A stretch of 50,920 nucleotides of DNA from Alistipes sp. (GCA_017424405.1 JAFPAD010000014.1:1-50920); one strand, 5' to 3'; counted from the stretch's first letter, positions 9,581-18,508 are shown. The notes: generated by a model not told the origin, from the letters alone. A program made the numbers and translations.

Positions 9581-10828
9581 TTACTCTATTCTCGCTTTTA
9601 TTGCTCCGTCCTTCAATTCAATCTCTATTAACTCGCCAGCTTGGGCATCTTCAACACTCTTCAAGAGCCTACCACCACTTCGCACCACGGCAAATCCAAG
9701 CTGCATGATTCTTTGCGGCGACAGAGCCTCCACGCTGCGCTGCGCTACCTCCAAACGATTTTTCTCCTTCTCTAATCGTCGAGCAACGAGCGACTGCAAC
9801 TGCTCAAGCATGAGTTTCATCTGCGCCTCGCTACGCTGGCAATAGGTTGCCGCCTGAAGTTTCAACTCCGCCATAAGACGTTCCAAACGCAACTCCTCAC
9901 TCTTGGTCCTTGCAGTAGCCAACGATGCCAACTGCACCATCATCTCCTCCAGCCAACCCTCCATGCGAGCCATACGTTCTACCAGCCACGCTGCCACTGC
10001 CGTAGGGGTCTTCAGAGGTGTATGAGCTACCATATCTGCCACGCTGGTATCCTTATCGTGACCAATACCTGTCAGCACAGGCAACGGAAACTGTGCAACA
10101 TAGGAGCACAATCGATAAGAGTTAAAACAACTCAAATCACTTGCTGAGCCTCCACCTCGTATTAGCACCACCGCATCATACTGTTCCTGCTTGAGAGCCA
10201 CCTCATCTAAGGCTGCACAGATGGACTCCTCGGCTGCCGCGCCCTGCACTACAGCATCGTAGAGGTCACAACGAAAGGCATAGCCGCCCTCACGTAGCTC
10301 GTTCATAAAATCGCGATAACCCGCCGCTGCCGCACTCGACACCACAGCAATGCGCTGCACAAGGTAAGGCAACTCCAACTCACGATTCATATCCCACACC
10401 CCATCGGCTTGGAGCTGAGCGATAGTTATCTGCTTCTGACGCTCTACCTCGCCGAGTGTATAGTTTGGGTCGATGTCGGAAATCTGCAACGACAAACCAT
10501 ATAGCTCGTGATACGACACCAACACTTTCGCCAAAATCTTCATGCCCACCTCAAGCTCCGAGCCTGTCCGCGACTTAAAATAGGGGGCTATCATCGCCCA
10601 CTGACTGCGCCATATAACAGCTCTTGCCTGCGCCGTAGGAACCGACGAGCCACCACGCTTGGGCTCACTCTTCTCGACCAATTCCAAATAGCAATGTCCC
10701 GAATAGTTCACCTTCAGCTCAGCCACCTCAGCCACCACCCACACCGGCAAGGGCAAAGCCTGCTCCACAGCAGACTTAATCTGCTGCTGAAGTTGCTTTA
10801 AAGTGATATGTTGAGGCTGCGACTGCAT
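9581..10828 (-). CDS. xseA: Exodeoxyribonuclease VII large subunit
   Basis: The 415-residue protein has an N-terminal OB-fold (VWVVAEVAELKVNYSGHCYLELVE), the catalytic core with VVLIRGGGSASDLSCFN and GIGHDKDTSVADMVAHTPLKTPTAVA, a long coiled-coil region (about 270-360), and a C-terminal segment with SPQRIMQLGFAVVR. It degrades single-stranded DNA to oligonucleotides. It is the first gene of the nine-gene operon ending at polA. A Bacteroidota promoter lies just upstream, and the ATG at 10828 is the start. Confidence 0.95.
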   Translation of the reverse strand: MQSQPQHITLKQLQQQIKSAVEQALPLPVWVVAEVAELKVNYSGHCYLELVEKSEPKRGGSSVPTAQARAVIWRSQWAMIAPYFKSRTGSELEVGMKILAKVLVSYHELYGLSLQISDIDPNYTLGEVERQKQITIAQLQADGVWDMNRELELPYLVQRIAVVSSAAAAGYRDFMNELREGGYAFRCDLYDAVVQGAAAEESICAALDEVALKQEQYDAVVLIRGGGSASDLSCFNSYRLCSYVAQFPLPVLTGIGHDKDTSVADMVAHTPLKTPTAVAAWLVERMARMEGWLEEMMVQLASLATARTKSEELRLERLMAELKLQAATYCQRSEAQMKLMLEQLQSLVARRLEKEKNRLEVAQRSVEALSPQRIMQLGFAVVRSGGRLLKSVEDAQAGELIEIELKDGAIKARIE

Positions 10829-10846
10829 GACATTTATTCTAATCTA

Positions 10847-10877
10847 CAAATATACCTTTATAAATTCAAAAATCAAA
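10847..10877 (-). promoter_or_regulatory. Bacteroidota promoter for the xseA-polA operon
   Basis: Read on the minus strand, a TTTG (-33; 10874-10877) lies 19 nt before TATATTTG (-7; 10847-10854), which fits the TTTG-N19-TAnnTTTG consensus. Transcription would start about 12 nt before the xseA ATG. Confidence 0.65.
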
Positions 10878-11031
10878 ATCCAAAATTCAAAATCGAGAGG
10901 TTTGTCGCAAAAAGATTATACCAAAGGTATAATATCTTCGCAGGTATAAAAATTTACACCTCCACTAGCCACGAGTTTCTTGAATATGAAGTTTATTCAA
11001 TTTCGGAATTTCGAATCCCAAATTTTGAATT
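10878..11031. other. AT-rich intergenic stretch with a short hairpin
   Basis: I see no gene here. The right part of a run of direct 'CAAAATTCAAAATC'-like words (from about 10865) is followed by a perfect 8-bp inverted repeat, ATTATACC (10915-10922) and GGTATAAT (10926-10933), with a 3-nt loop. Allowing a 2-nt bulge, the stem extends outward. The stretch at 10995-11031 holds further TTCAAAATT-type words on the other strand. Confidence 0.5.
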
Positions 11032-11067
11032 AAAAAAAATAGGTCGCTACCTTTCGGTAACAACCTA
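11032..11067 (-). terminator. Intrinsic terminator of prfA
   Basis: On the minus strand a 12-bp stem with two G-U pairs and a GAAA loop (11040-11067) is followed by a run of eight U (11032-11039). It lies 24 nt beyond the prfA stop. Confidence 0.85.
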
Positions 11068-11091
11068 TCAATCAATGTAACATATATCACA

Positions 11092-12180
11092 CTATGCCAA
11101 CTCGCTCTCCTTCAAACGCTCGGCGTTCTCGGCTACGATAAGTTGGTCGATACAGCCCTGAATGTCTCCGTCCATAAATGCCGAGAGGTTGTAGATTGTA
11201 TAGTTGATACGGTGGTCGGTGATACGTCCCTGTGGATAGTTGTAGGTACGAATCTTAGCCGAACGGTCACCCGTAGATACCATTGTCTTACGCTTTGACG
11301 CAATCTCGTCCAAATACTTCGAGTACTCGAGGTTGAAGACACGTGTACGCAACTCCTCCAACGCCTTGTCGAAGTTCTTGAGCTGAGACTTCTGATCCTG
11401 ACACTGCACCACGATACCCGTAGGAATGTGGGTCAAACGGATAGCCGAGTAGGTAGTATTCACCGACTGACCACCAGGACCCGATGCACAGAAGATATCC
11501 TTGCGAATATCGTTCATCGAAATCTCAACATCGAACTCCTCTGCCTCAGGCAACACAGCCACCGAAGCTGCTGAAGTATGCACACGACCCTGAGTCTCAG
11601 TCTGTGGCACACGCTGCACACGGTGAACACCCGACTCATACTTGAGTGTACCATAAACGCTCTGGCCCGTAACCTTCAGCACGACCTCCTTATAACCGCC
11701 CGCAGCACCGTCTGAGAACGAAGTAATCTCATAACGCCAGCCCTTCGACTCGATATACTTGGTGTACATTCTGAGCAAATCGCCAGCAAAGATAGCGGCC
11801 TCGTCACCACCTGTACCACCACGAATCTCAAGGATTGCATTCTTGTCGTCCTGTGGATCCTTAGGGATAAGCAGGAGCTTAATCTCCTCCTCCATCTTCT
11901 CCAAAGCAGGTTCCAACTCGGCAATCTCCATGCGGGCCATCTCACGCATCTCCTCGTCCTTATCGTTGGCGAGAATATCCTTTGCCTCAGCTAAGTTTGC
12001 GATAGCGGTACGGTAACGCTCCGAAGTCTCGATAATTGGCTCCAGCTCCTTATACTCCTTTGTGAGCTGCACAAACTGCTTCACATCGGCAATAACTTCT
12101 GGGTCGGTAAGTTTCTGACCTATCTCCTCGTACTTGAGTTTCAAACCGTCAAGGCGGATAAGTATTGAATTGTCTGCCAT
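11092..12180 (-). CDS. prfA: Peptide chain release factor 1
   Basis: The 362-residue protein carries the PQT codon-recognition tripeptide (192-194), characteristic of RF1 reading UAA/UAG. It also has the peptidyl-hydrolysis GGQ loop (GPGGQSVNT, GGQ at 236-238). RF2 would show SPF instead of PxT and an in-frame UGA frameshift site, and neither is present. Length is normal. The gene appears monocistronic, with its own promoter and terminator. Confidence 0.97.
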   Translation of the reverse strand: MADNSILIRLDGLKLKYEEIGQKLTDPEVIADVKQFVQLTKEYKELEPIIETSERYRTAIANLAEAKDILANDKDEEMREMARMEIAELEPALEKMEEEIKLLLIPKDPQDDKNAILEIRGGTGGDEAAIFAGDLLRMYTKYIESKGWRYEITSFSDGAAGGYKEVVLKVTGQSVYGTLKYESGVHRVQRVPQTETQGRVHTSAASVAVLPEAEEFDVEISMNDIRKDIFCASGPGGQSVNTTYSAIRLTHIPTGIVVQCQDQKSQLKNFDKALEELRTRVFNLEYSKYLDEIASKRKTMVSTGDRSAKIRTYNYPQGRITDHRINYTIYNLSAFMDGDIQGCIDQLIVAENAERLKESELA

Positions 12181-12198
12181 ATAATTTCAAATTTTTCG

Positions 12199-12229
12199 CA
12201 AAGATACGATATATCTTTCACAAATCAAA
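12199..12229 (-). promoter_or_regulatory. Bacteroidota promoter for prfA
   Basis: On the minus strand TTTG (12226-12229) is separated by 19 nt from TATCTTTG (12199-12206), an exact TAnnTTTG -7 box. This lies 19 nt before the prfA ATG. Confidence 0.65.
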
Positions 12230-12241
12230 ATAGATACTTAA

Positions 12242-13264
12242 TTACAATTTCTCAATCAATTTTTCGACATCCTCTTGGCGTGTTGCCCAGCTTGTGGCCA
12301 AACGTACAACCAAGCGTCCATCGGCAAGGCGTTCCCACTCGGTGAAGGTCGTTGCAGCACGCAGGCGAGCCTCCTGCTCGGCATCGAGAGTTACAAAGAC
12401 CTGATTAGTAGGAGAGTCGAAATAGAGCTCATACCCCCTCTCCACAAGAGCCTTTTTGATGCGCGCAGCCTGCTCCACGGCGTGGCGAGCGATGTCGAGA
12501 TAGAGATTGTCGGTAAACAGAGTCAGGAACTGCAAGCCCAGCATGCGCCCCTTTGCAAGCAAAGCACCCTGCTGCTTGACGATGGTAAAGAAGTGGGACA
12601 CTAACCCCTTGCGCATAACCACCGCCTCGCCAAACATAGCACCACACTTTGTGCCACCGATGTAAAACACATCACACAAACGGGCCAAATCAGCAAACGT
12701 CACATCACACTCCTCGCATGCCAATGCATAACCCAAGCGAGCTCCATCGGCAAAGAGTTTCAAATTCCTCTTGCGACACACCTCAGCCAATGCCTCCAAC
12801 TCTTTCAGAGAATAGAGCGTTCCATACTCCGTAGGCAACGACACGTAAACCATGCCGGGAAATACCATATGCTCGAAGCTCTCGTCGGCATAGAAGCGTT
12901 GCATATACTCATCGACAGCCTCAGCCGTAATCTTTCCGCAGTTATGAGCAAGAGTCAACACCTTATGTCCACCAGCCTCAATGGCTCCACTCTCATGCAC
13001 CGCAATATGACCCGTAGCAGCCGCCAAAACACCCTCATGAGGACGCAGCAATGCTCGAATGATGGTGGCGTTGGTCTGTGTGCCACCCACCAAGAAATGC
13101 ACCTCGGCATCGGGGGCTTGGCAGGCATGGCGGATAGCCTCACGTGCCTTTACACAATACTCGTCCAAGCCGTAACCTGTGGTCTTCTCCATGTTGGTGC
13201 GGGTGAGTGCCTCCAAAATCTTTGGGTGCATACCCTCCATGTAATCGCTATCGAAGTGTAACAT
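12242..13264 (-). CDS. ltaE: Low-specificity L-threonine aldolase
   Basis: The 340-residue fold-type I PLP enzyme has the family blocks HFLVGGTQTNATI, HIAVHESGAIEAGGHKV, LFADGARLGYAL (PLP-ring aspartate) and FYIGGTKCGAMFGEA with the Schiff-base lysine. It cleaves L-threonine or L-allo-threonine to glycine and acetaldehyde in the cytoplasm. Related beta-eliminating lyases look similar, but the motif set favours threonine aldolase. It lies downstream of proS, but the proS terminator and about 175 nt separate them, so it is probably a separate unit. I found no convincing -7 box. Confidence 0.9.
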   Translation of the reverse strand: MLHFDSDYMEGMHPKILEALTRTNMEKTTGYGLDEYCVKAREAIRHACQAPDAEVHFLVGGTQTNATIIRALLRPHEGVLAAATGHIAVHESGAIEAGGHKVLTLAHNCGKITAEAVDEYMQRFYADESFEHMVFPGMVYVSLPTEYGTLYSLKELEALAEVCRKRNLKLFADGARLGYALACEECDVTFADLARLCDVFYIGGTKCGAMFGEAVVMRKGLVSHFFTIVKQQGALLAKGRMLGLQFLTLFTDNLYLDIARHAVEQAARIKKALVERGYELYFDSPTNQVFVTLDAEQEARLRAATTFTEWERLADGRLVVRLATSWATRQEDVEKLIEKL

Positions 13265-13350
13265 CTTTTCTTAATGTTATTTGTGTGTTACCGTAGTCTA
13301 TCTATCAATGTAGTCCCTGCCTATGGCATTCGCCATTATTCAAGTCTAAC

Positions 13351-13383
13351 CCTCCCCCTAAATCCCCCTCCTCAGGTGGGGGA
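13351..13383. repeat. C/G-rich palindromic intergenic element
   Basis: In an otherwise AT-rich gap, a C-rich run containing TCCCCC (13363-13368) pairs with GGGGGA (13378-13383). It sits inside a longer stretch of unusual composition (about 13345-13410). The CCTCCCCCTAAATCCCCCTC style resembles short interspersed repeats I know from Bacteroidota intergenic regions. Only one copy is in this window. Confidence 0.45.
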
Positions 13384-13440
13384 CTTTGGTCGCTGACGCT
13401 CCGAGGGTGGAAAAATAGAGCGCCCAGAGTGTTATCTTTA

Positions 13441-13469
13441 CAAAAAATGCCCGCCACAAGGACGGGCAT
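13441..13469 (-). terminator. Intrinsic terminator of proS
   Basis: On the minus strand ATGCCCG (13463-13469) pairs with CGGGCAT (13447-13453), followed by a U run at 13442-13448. It lies 8 nt beyond the proS stop. Confidence 0.9.
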
Positions 13470-13476
13470 ATTATGA

Positions 13477-14961
13477 TTAGTAGCTACGTGCGAACAATAC
13501 TCTGCACTTTGAAGGTTTGCCTGTGAAGATACACTTGCCCTCCTCCTCTTTTGCATCCAAAGGAATACAACGAATAGTAGCCTTTGTAGCCTCCTTGATA
13601 GCAACCTCAGTCTCAGGAGTGCCGTCCCAGTGAGCCGACACAAAACCGCCCTTATTGTCGAGAACCTTGATGAACTCCTCCCAAGTGTTCACCTCGGTAA
13701 TCATAGAGTTGCGGTAGTTGAGCGCCTTCTGGAAGATGTTTTCCTGAATCTGGTCAAGCAGAGATACGATGTAGTCTGTCAAGCCCTCCTGTGATACAAC
13801 CTCCTTTGTAAGGGTGTCGCGACGAGCCACCTCGATAGTGCCGTTCTGCAAATCACGAGGACCGAGCGCCAAACGTACGGGCACACCCTTCAACTCATAC
13901 TCTGCGAACTTAAAGCCTGAACGTACGTTATCGCGAGCATCAACCTTAACAGATACGCCCTTCGCGCGAAGCTCCGCTGCGATAGACTCCAACTTCTCGG
14001 TCATCTCCTTCAACTGCTCGTCTCCCTTGTAGATAGGCACCATAGCCACCTGGATAGGAGCGAGCTTTGGAGGCAACACCAAACCATTGTTATCAGAGTG
14101 AGCCATAATCAAAGCACCCATCAAGCGAGTAGAAACACCCCACGATGTAGCCCATACATACTCCTGCTTACCCTCCTTTGTAGTGTAGGTAACGTCGAAC
14201 GCCTTTGCGAAGTTCTGACCCAAGAAATGCGATGTACCGCTCTGCAAAGCCTTACCGTCCTGCATCAAAGCCTCGATAGTCAATGTATCCTCGGCACCTG
14301 CGAAGCGCTCGTTTGGTGACTTGTGACCAACGACAACAGGTACACCCATATACTCCTGAGCAAACTTCTCATAGACGTGAACCATCTTGTGAGTCTCAGC
14401 GATAGCCTCCTCGCGCGTAGCGTGGGCTGTGTGACCCTCCTGCCACAAGAACTCGGCAGTACGCAAGAATAGACGTGTACGCATCTCCCAACGCACCACG
14501 TTAGCCCACTGGTTGCAGAGGATTGGAAGGTCGCGGTATGATGTAATCCAGTTCTTGTATGTGTTCCAGATAATAGTCTCAGATGTTGGGCGTACGATAA
14601 GCTCCTCCTCCAACTTAGCCGATGGGTCCACCACGATTCCCTTACCCTCAGGATCATTCATCAAACGATAGTGAGTGACAACCGCACACTCCTTAGCGAA
14701 GCCTTCAACGTGGTTTGCCTCACGTGAGAAGAACGACTTAGGAATGAAGAGTGGGAAGTAAGCATTCTCGTGACCTGTTGCCTTAAACATGTCGTCCAAC
14801 ACTCGCTGCATCTTCTCCCAAATAGCGTAGCCGTAAGGTTTGATAACCATACAACCTCTTACAGCTGAATTCTCTGCCAAGCCTGCCTTAACAACAAGCT
14901 CGTTGTACCATTTCGAGTAGTTATCCTCTACTTTGGTTAAGTCTTTAAGTTCTACTGCCAT
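13477..14961 (-). CDS. proS: Prolyl-tRNA synthetase, archaeal/eukaryal type
   Basis: The 494-residue class II synthetase has motif 2 ([25 protein letters not shown]), motif 3 ([27 protein letters not shown]), an anticodon-binding domain and the extra C-terminal zinc-like domain ending in a terminal tyrosine (CRVLFARSY). It lacks the ~180-residue INS editing domain of the long bacterial type. It therefore probably cannot clear Ala-tRNAPro by itself, and a PrdX-like deacylase is encoded at 3249-3749. The upstream region contains the terminator of the preceding gene. Confidence 0.96.
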   Translation of the reverse strand: MAVELKDLTKVEDNYSKWYNELVVKAGLAENSAVRGCMVIKPYGYAIWEKMQRVLDDMFKATGHENAYFPLFIPKSFFSREANHVEGFAKECAVVTHYRLMNDPEGKGIVVDPSAKLEEELIVRPTSETIIWNTYKNWITSYRDLPILCNQWANVVRWEMRTRLFLRTAEFLWQEGHTAHATREEAIAETHKMVHVYEKFAQEYMGVPVVVGHKSPNERFAGAEDTLTIEALMQDGKALQSGTSHFLGQNFAKAFDVTYTTKEGKQEYVWATSWGVSTRLMGALIMAHSDNNGLVLPPKLAPIQVAMVPIYKGDEQLKEMTEKLESIAAELRAKGVSVKVDARDNVRSGFKFAEYELKGVPVRLALGPRDLQNGTIEVARRDTLTKEVVSQEGLTDYIVSLLDQIQENIFQKALNYRNSMITEVNTWEEFIKVLDNKGGFVSAHWDGTPETEVAIKEATKATIRCIPLDAKEEEGKCIFTGKPSKCRVLFARSY

Positions 14962-14987
14962 ATCTTATAAATTTCTAAATCCAGATT

Positions 14988-15036
14988 AAAAAAAATGGTC
15001 ACTCTCGTCCCAAAAGACAAAAGTAACCATTTTTTA
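14988..15036 (-). terminator. Terminator of the FadL-like gene, upstream of proS
   Basis: An AAAATGGTCAC / GTAACCATTTT stem with one mismatch carries A/T runs on both sides. On the minus strand it ends in an eight-U run at about 14988-14995. It lies about 50 nt after the porin stop. Confidence 0.75.
15018..15025 (-). promoter_or_regulatory. Possible proS -7 box within the preceding terminator
   Basis: The minus-strand sequence TACTTTTG fits TAnnTTTG and would give a leader of about 50 nt. I see no good TTTG at the expected -33 position, so this is weak. Confidence 0.3.
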
Positions 15037-15083
15037 TTTAACATGCGCTATTTCGACGCAATTTTTTGAGTTAAAGTGCAGGA

Positions 15084-16727
15084 TTAAAATTTATAACCTA
15101 CCGTCAGCGTGAAATAGTTGCGCTTAAAGTCGGTGCGATAGACAGGACTTGCAGTGTCGAACACGCCCAAATCGTCCACCGCATAATAAAGCATATAGGT
15201 AGTCTGCAAGTTCTCAATGCGCTGATATGCAAGGTCTATCGTCGTGGCTCCAAAGGCATAGCCCACACCTGCCGAGTAGCAGGTTGTGCGGTAGGTCTGT
15301 GGCGCATTGTAGTACATGCTTGGATCGTTGCGCAATGCTCCGTCGGCTATGCCGTAGCCAGCACGCAGGGCAAACTGCGACGTAGGCTTTATCTCGGCTC
15401 CAATGCGTAGGGTGTTCGAGCCCTTGTAATTCTCCCTAAACTCGTGACGATACATATCTCGTGTAAGGTCGAAGCCAGCAGGTATATTGCTAACCCTCAT
15501 ACCATTATACCAATCTCGCTCATAATCAACCGAGACCACTGCAAAACGACCAAACGTGTACGATGCACCAAACATCAGACGTGTTGGCGCCCAGAAATCC
15601 CATGTATTCTCGCCGAAATCTTCAAGCTCGGGAGTGTACTCTCCCTGAGGATTAAAATTGGTTCCCATATATGCTTGATAGCTACGATCCAACGAATAGA
15701 AGGTAGGTGTATGCAGGGCAACTCCCAACCTAAGAGCCTCCATTGGACGATAAATAACACCCAGCTTAAAATTCACGCCTGCGCCCGTCACATGCACCGC
15801 TTGGTTATAATCCAACCATTGAGCAGGACGCTCCAACGCTCCACCATCGGAATAGACAGGGGTAGAATCGTAGAGATAATCCTCGCCATAATACATCTGA
15901 CGCTTCCAATTCACACTCTGAATACCCAAAGTAGCTCCCACATAGAGTTTGCTACCGAAGTTCAAGCCCAACGAGAAATCATACTCTCCGATAGAACCTC
16001 GGCTCTGCATATTCACCGTATGACCAACCTCAGCGTTTGCACCCAAGCGGTCTGCCGAAGTATAGAATTTACCCCACTCGTCCTCACCTACATCTAACAA
16101 TTCGCCATTGTAAGCCAAGATACCGCCCCAATAATAGGCATCACGATAATCGCAAGGCAGATACTCATTTCCTGCAGGAAACTGATTCCACTCACCCATC
16201 ATCAACGAGAACGCATCTACGATAGAACGGTATGGCGCCGAAGAGATACCACTCTGCGACGAGTAGCCATAGCGATAATTAAAATCGGCAACTCTGTTAT
16301 AACCAAAGCCCACACTCGCACTAACCAATCGGGTGTCACTACTCTCATAAAGATTGAACACAACACCCAAGTTGCTTATCGAAAAACGGCTTTGACTATT
16401 ATCGCCCCAATGCATTGCGCTATTCTCGGAATTCTGAAAGCTCATCATGGGCGAGAAAGATATGTCGTTAGAACGATACATACCTAAACCCGCTGGGTTG
16501 ATTCCCATCGAGGCTACGTCGCCTCCAAGCGAAGTGAAAGCCCCCGCCATCGCCATCGAACGAGCCGTACCAAAGCCAAAGTTTACCTGCGAGAGGGTGA
16601 ACATATCGGTACTCATCATGCCATCATGGTCCATAATGGCACCTCCGTAGTAATATTGCGCCTGTGCCACATTTGTCGCCACAACGAACAAGGCAACCAA
16701 CGATGTAAGCCTAAAAAATCTTTTCAT
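15084..16727 (-). CDS. OmpP1/FadL/TodX-family outer membrane beta-barrel protein
   Basis: The 547-residue protein has a signal peptide (MKRFFRLTSLVALFVVATNVAQA, cleavage before QYYYGG). The Bacteroidota hallmark block of this porin family follows: FGFGTARSMAMAGAF, LGGDVASMGINPAGLGMYRSNDI. The rest is alternating beta-strand sequence with a C-terminal strand ending in aromatic YFTLTVGYKF, as required for barrel assembly. FadL proteins move hydrophobic compounds such as long-chain fatty acids across the outer membrane. The substrate here is unknown. The gene lies between two hairpin terminators, so it is probably monocistronic. Confidence 0.9.
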   Translation of the reverse strand: MKRFFRLTSLVALFVVATNVAQAQYYYGGAIMDHDGMMSTDMFTLSQVNFGFGTARSMAMAGAFTSLGGDVASMGINPAGLGMYRSNDISFSPMMSFQNSENSAMHWGDNSQSRFSISNLGVVFNLYESSDTRLVSASVGFGYNRVADFNYRYGYSSQSGISSAPYRSIVDAFSLMMGEWNQFPAGNEYLPCDYRDAYYWGGILAYNGELLDVGEDEWGKFYTSADRLGANAEVGHTVNMQSRGSIGEYDFSLGLNFGSKLYVGATLGIQSVNWKRQMYYGEDYLYDSTPVYSDGGALERPAQWLDYNQAVHVTGAGVNFKLGVIYRPMEALRLGVALHTPTFYSLDRSYQAYMGTNFNPQGEYTPELEDFGENTWDFWAPTRLMFGASYTFGRFAVVSVDYERDWYNGMRVSNIPAGFDLTRDMYRHEFRENYKGSNTLRIGAEIKPTSQFALRAGYGIADGALRNDPSMYYNAPQTYRTTCYSAGVGYAFGATTIDLAYQRIENLQTTYMLYYAVDDLGVFDTASPVYRTDFKRNYFTLTVGYKF

Positions 16728-16752
16728 CTCTGCACACTTTTTTATTTATGCT

Positions 16753-16781
16753 CTATGGCGACAAACATTATGCCGCCATAG
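16753..16781 (-). terminator. Hairpin between the lipoprotein gene and the porin gene
   Basis: CTATGGCG (16753-16760) pairs perfectly with CGCCATAG (16774-16781). On the minus strand the U tract is delayed (a T6 run some 10 nt beyond), so it is a weaker terminator of the lipoprotein gene. Confidence 0.6.
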
Positions 16782-16803
16782 ATACTTTCCCAAAATACAC
16801 TAA

Positions 16804-18213
16804 TTATCTTCCGCCTCGCGATGAGCCGCTTGAACCACCTCCGCCACGTGACGAGCCACCAGAGTAGCCGCCCGAATAGCCACCACGTGAGCTACTACCC
16901 GACGAGTATGACGAGCCTGATGAGTAGCTACGACTTGGCGAAGAGTTTGAGTTGTACGACGAACTGCTTGTGCTACGACTTGGCGTAGACGTAGATGTCG
17001 AACGACTGCGCGAAGAGCTTGACGATGTAACACCACTACTTGTTGAAGACGAACTTGTACTACGACCTGACACCGTACGGCTGCGTGATGCGCCCGTTGG
17101 AATTGTTGTTCCCTTAGTCACATTCGCTGAGCCATTAGTCGAAGTAGCCGAGCCTCTACCCACCGAGTTCTGAGCCGCCGCATTTGACGTACCTCGAGAT
17201 GACTGTCCGTAGGTCGAGCCTGTGCTTGGTGAACGATATGGAGTCGAAGTCGCCGAGCCTCGATTAACGATTGAGCCCGTACGCGAAGGTGTCGCCTGAG
17301 GTTTATTTGGTGCTGGTTTATTTATCGCTGGCTTGTTACCCACCACGCGAGGTGCTTCATGACGTGAGCCATAACCGCCTCGGTGCCACCAACTACCGCC
17401 CCACGCAGGACCAACATGTCCAATGTGGTGATGGTGAGTATAGTATGGACGCCATGGGTGGTAGTGACCGCCCCAGCCCCACCAGAGATTTACACCCCAG
17501 CCTCCGCCGTAGCAGATATTCCAATTCCAATCATACCACGAATAACGTGGATAACCGTGCCATGAGTAGTACCAAGGGTCGTAGTGATGCCAGCTACTCC
17601 AACCATAATACCATGGTGAATAGAGCATGGCTGTTGCATTTGTTGCGCCCCATGTACCGAACATCGAGGTGATATAGCGTGGCTCCACCCACACCTGATC
17701 GCCCGATACCATCACATTGTAGAACGCAGGGTCGTATGCTGTCACATAGGTGTAAGAGCCGCCATAACGCAAATTAAAGTAGCTCGATGGCATTCTATAC
17801 GACACCGACTTAAATCCCTGCAAACGACGAGCATAGGCGCTCTCGTAACTATCGGCCACGAAGCCCTGATAGGTATTTGCCGAGGCAATGTTGCTATTGT
17901 CATCAACAATTACCAAGCCATCGGCATCGACACGTTGTGCCTGCGATTTAACAGTTGTTGAAGCCACATTCAAGCGAGCCAATTCGGCCTCATATTTAGC
18001 TTGCAAAGCCTCCGCTTCAGCACGGCGTGCCTCAGCCTCGGCGCGACGCGCTTCAGCCTCAGCTTGCTGCTTTTGGTATATTGCTGTACGGTCGTGCGAT
18101 ACATAAAGGTCGTCGTAGGCACTGCTTGATGCTGCCGAATAAAAGGCAGAAGAACAACTCATTGCACACCATGCAACAAGCGCCACAACCATCAATTTAC
18201 TTAAGTTTTTCAT
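16804..18213 (-). CDS. Low-complexity lipoprotein: coiled coil, Trp/Tyr/His-rich centre, Ser/Arg/Gly tail
   Basis: I start at the ATG at 18213 (469 residues); the frame extends only to a GTG at 18219. The signal peptide ends in AMSC, so Cys20 should be lipidated. Three regions follow. One is a charged coiled coil of repeated EARRAEA units (about 50-85). The second is a centre extraordinarily rich in Trp, Tyr, His and Gly (about 195-285). The third is a basic Ser/Arg/Gly/Thr-rich tail of some 180 residues with SSSR and SGGYSGG-like repeats. The product is probably surface or periplasm exposed. I do not recognise a domain with a known function. It is divergent from sppA. Confidence 0.8.
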   Translation of the reverse strand: MKNLSKLMVVALVAWCAMSCSSAFYSAASSSAYDDLYVSHDRTAIYQKQQAEAEARRAEAEARRAEAEALQAKYEAELARLNVASTTVKSQAQRVDADGLVIVDDNSNIASANTYQGFVADSYESAYARRLQGFKSVSYRMPSSYFNLRYGGSYTYVTAYDPAFYNVMVSGDQVWVEPRYITSMFGTWGATNATAMLYSPWYYGWSSWHHYDPWYYSWHGYPRYSWYDWNWNICYGGGWGVNLWWGWGGHYHPWRPYYTHHHHIGHVGPAWGGSWWHRGGYGSRHEAPRVVGNKPAINKPAPNKPQATPSRTGSIVNRGSATSTPYRSPSTGSTYGQSSRGTSNAAAQNSVGRGSATSTNGSANVTKGTTIPTGASRSRTVSGRSTSSSSTSSGVTSSSSSRSRSTSTSTPSRSTSSSSYNSNSSPSRSYSSGSSYSSGSSSRGGYSGGYSGGSSRGGGGSSGSSRGGR

Positions 18214-18349
18214 ACGCACATTCTATTAATTGATACATCTATTCTCACTCTTCTAACGCACAAAACATTGTTTTTATTATGTGGTTATTTTTTTATACAC
18301 AGTATCTACCCACAAACAATGCCACAAGTACACACTTCCCTATTTTAGG

Positions 18350-18357
18350 CAAAGATA
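18350..18357 (-). promoter_or_regulatory. -7 box for the low-complexity lipoprotein gene
   Basis: The minus-strand sequence TATCTTTG matches TAnnTTTG and would give a leader of about 130 nt. No TTTG is evident at the -33 position. The rest of the 295-nt divergent gap shows only AT-rich sequence. Confidence 0.4.
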
Positions 18358-18441
18358 CTTAAATAATTGATTTTTTTGTAGTTTTTGGGCTTATTTTGCG
18401 ACTAATATAATAAATACGCCTCTCCTCGATAAAAATATAGT

Positions 18442-18449
18442 TATATTTG
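18442..18449 (+). promoter_or_regulatory. -7 box for sppA
   Basis: TATATTTG matches the Bacteroidota -7 consensus 59 nt before the sppA ATG. The -33 element is not obvious. Confidence 0.5.
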
Positions 18450-18508
18450 CACGTGGCAAACAGATTGCTTGCCGCACGAAATAAAGATTACGAATTAAAA
18501 TTAAGAAT

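Noticed and set aside
13305..13643. 112-codon minus-strand frame overlapping the 3' end of proS
   Set aside because: It overlaps the proS end in another frame and covers the proS terminator and the C/G-rich repeat. The reading frame has no recognisable content.
15444..16097. 217-codon plus-strand frame inside the FadL-like gene
   Set aside because: It lies fully antisense to a recognisable porin with a signal peptide and C-terminal barrel strand, and shows no protein-like composition.
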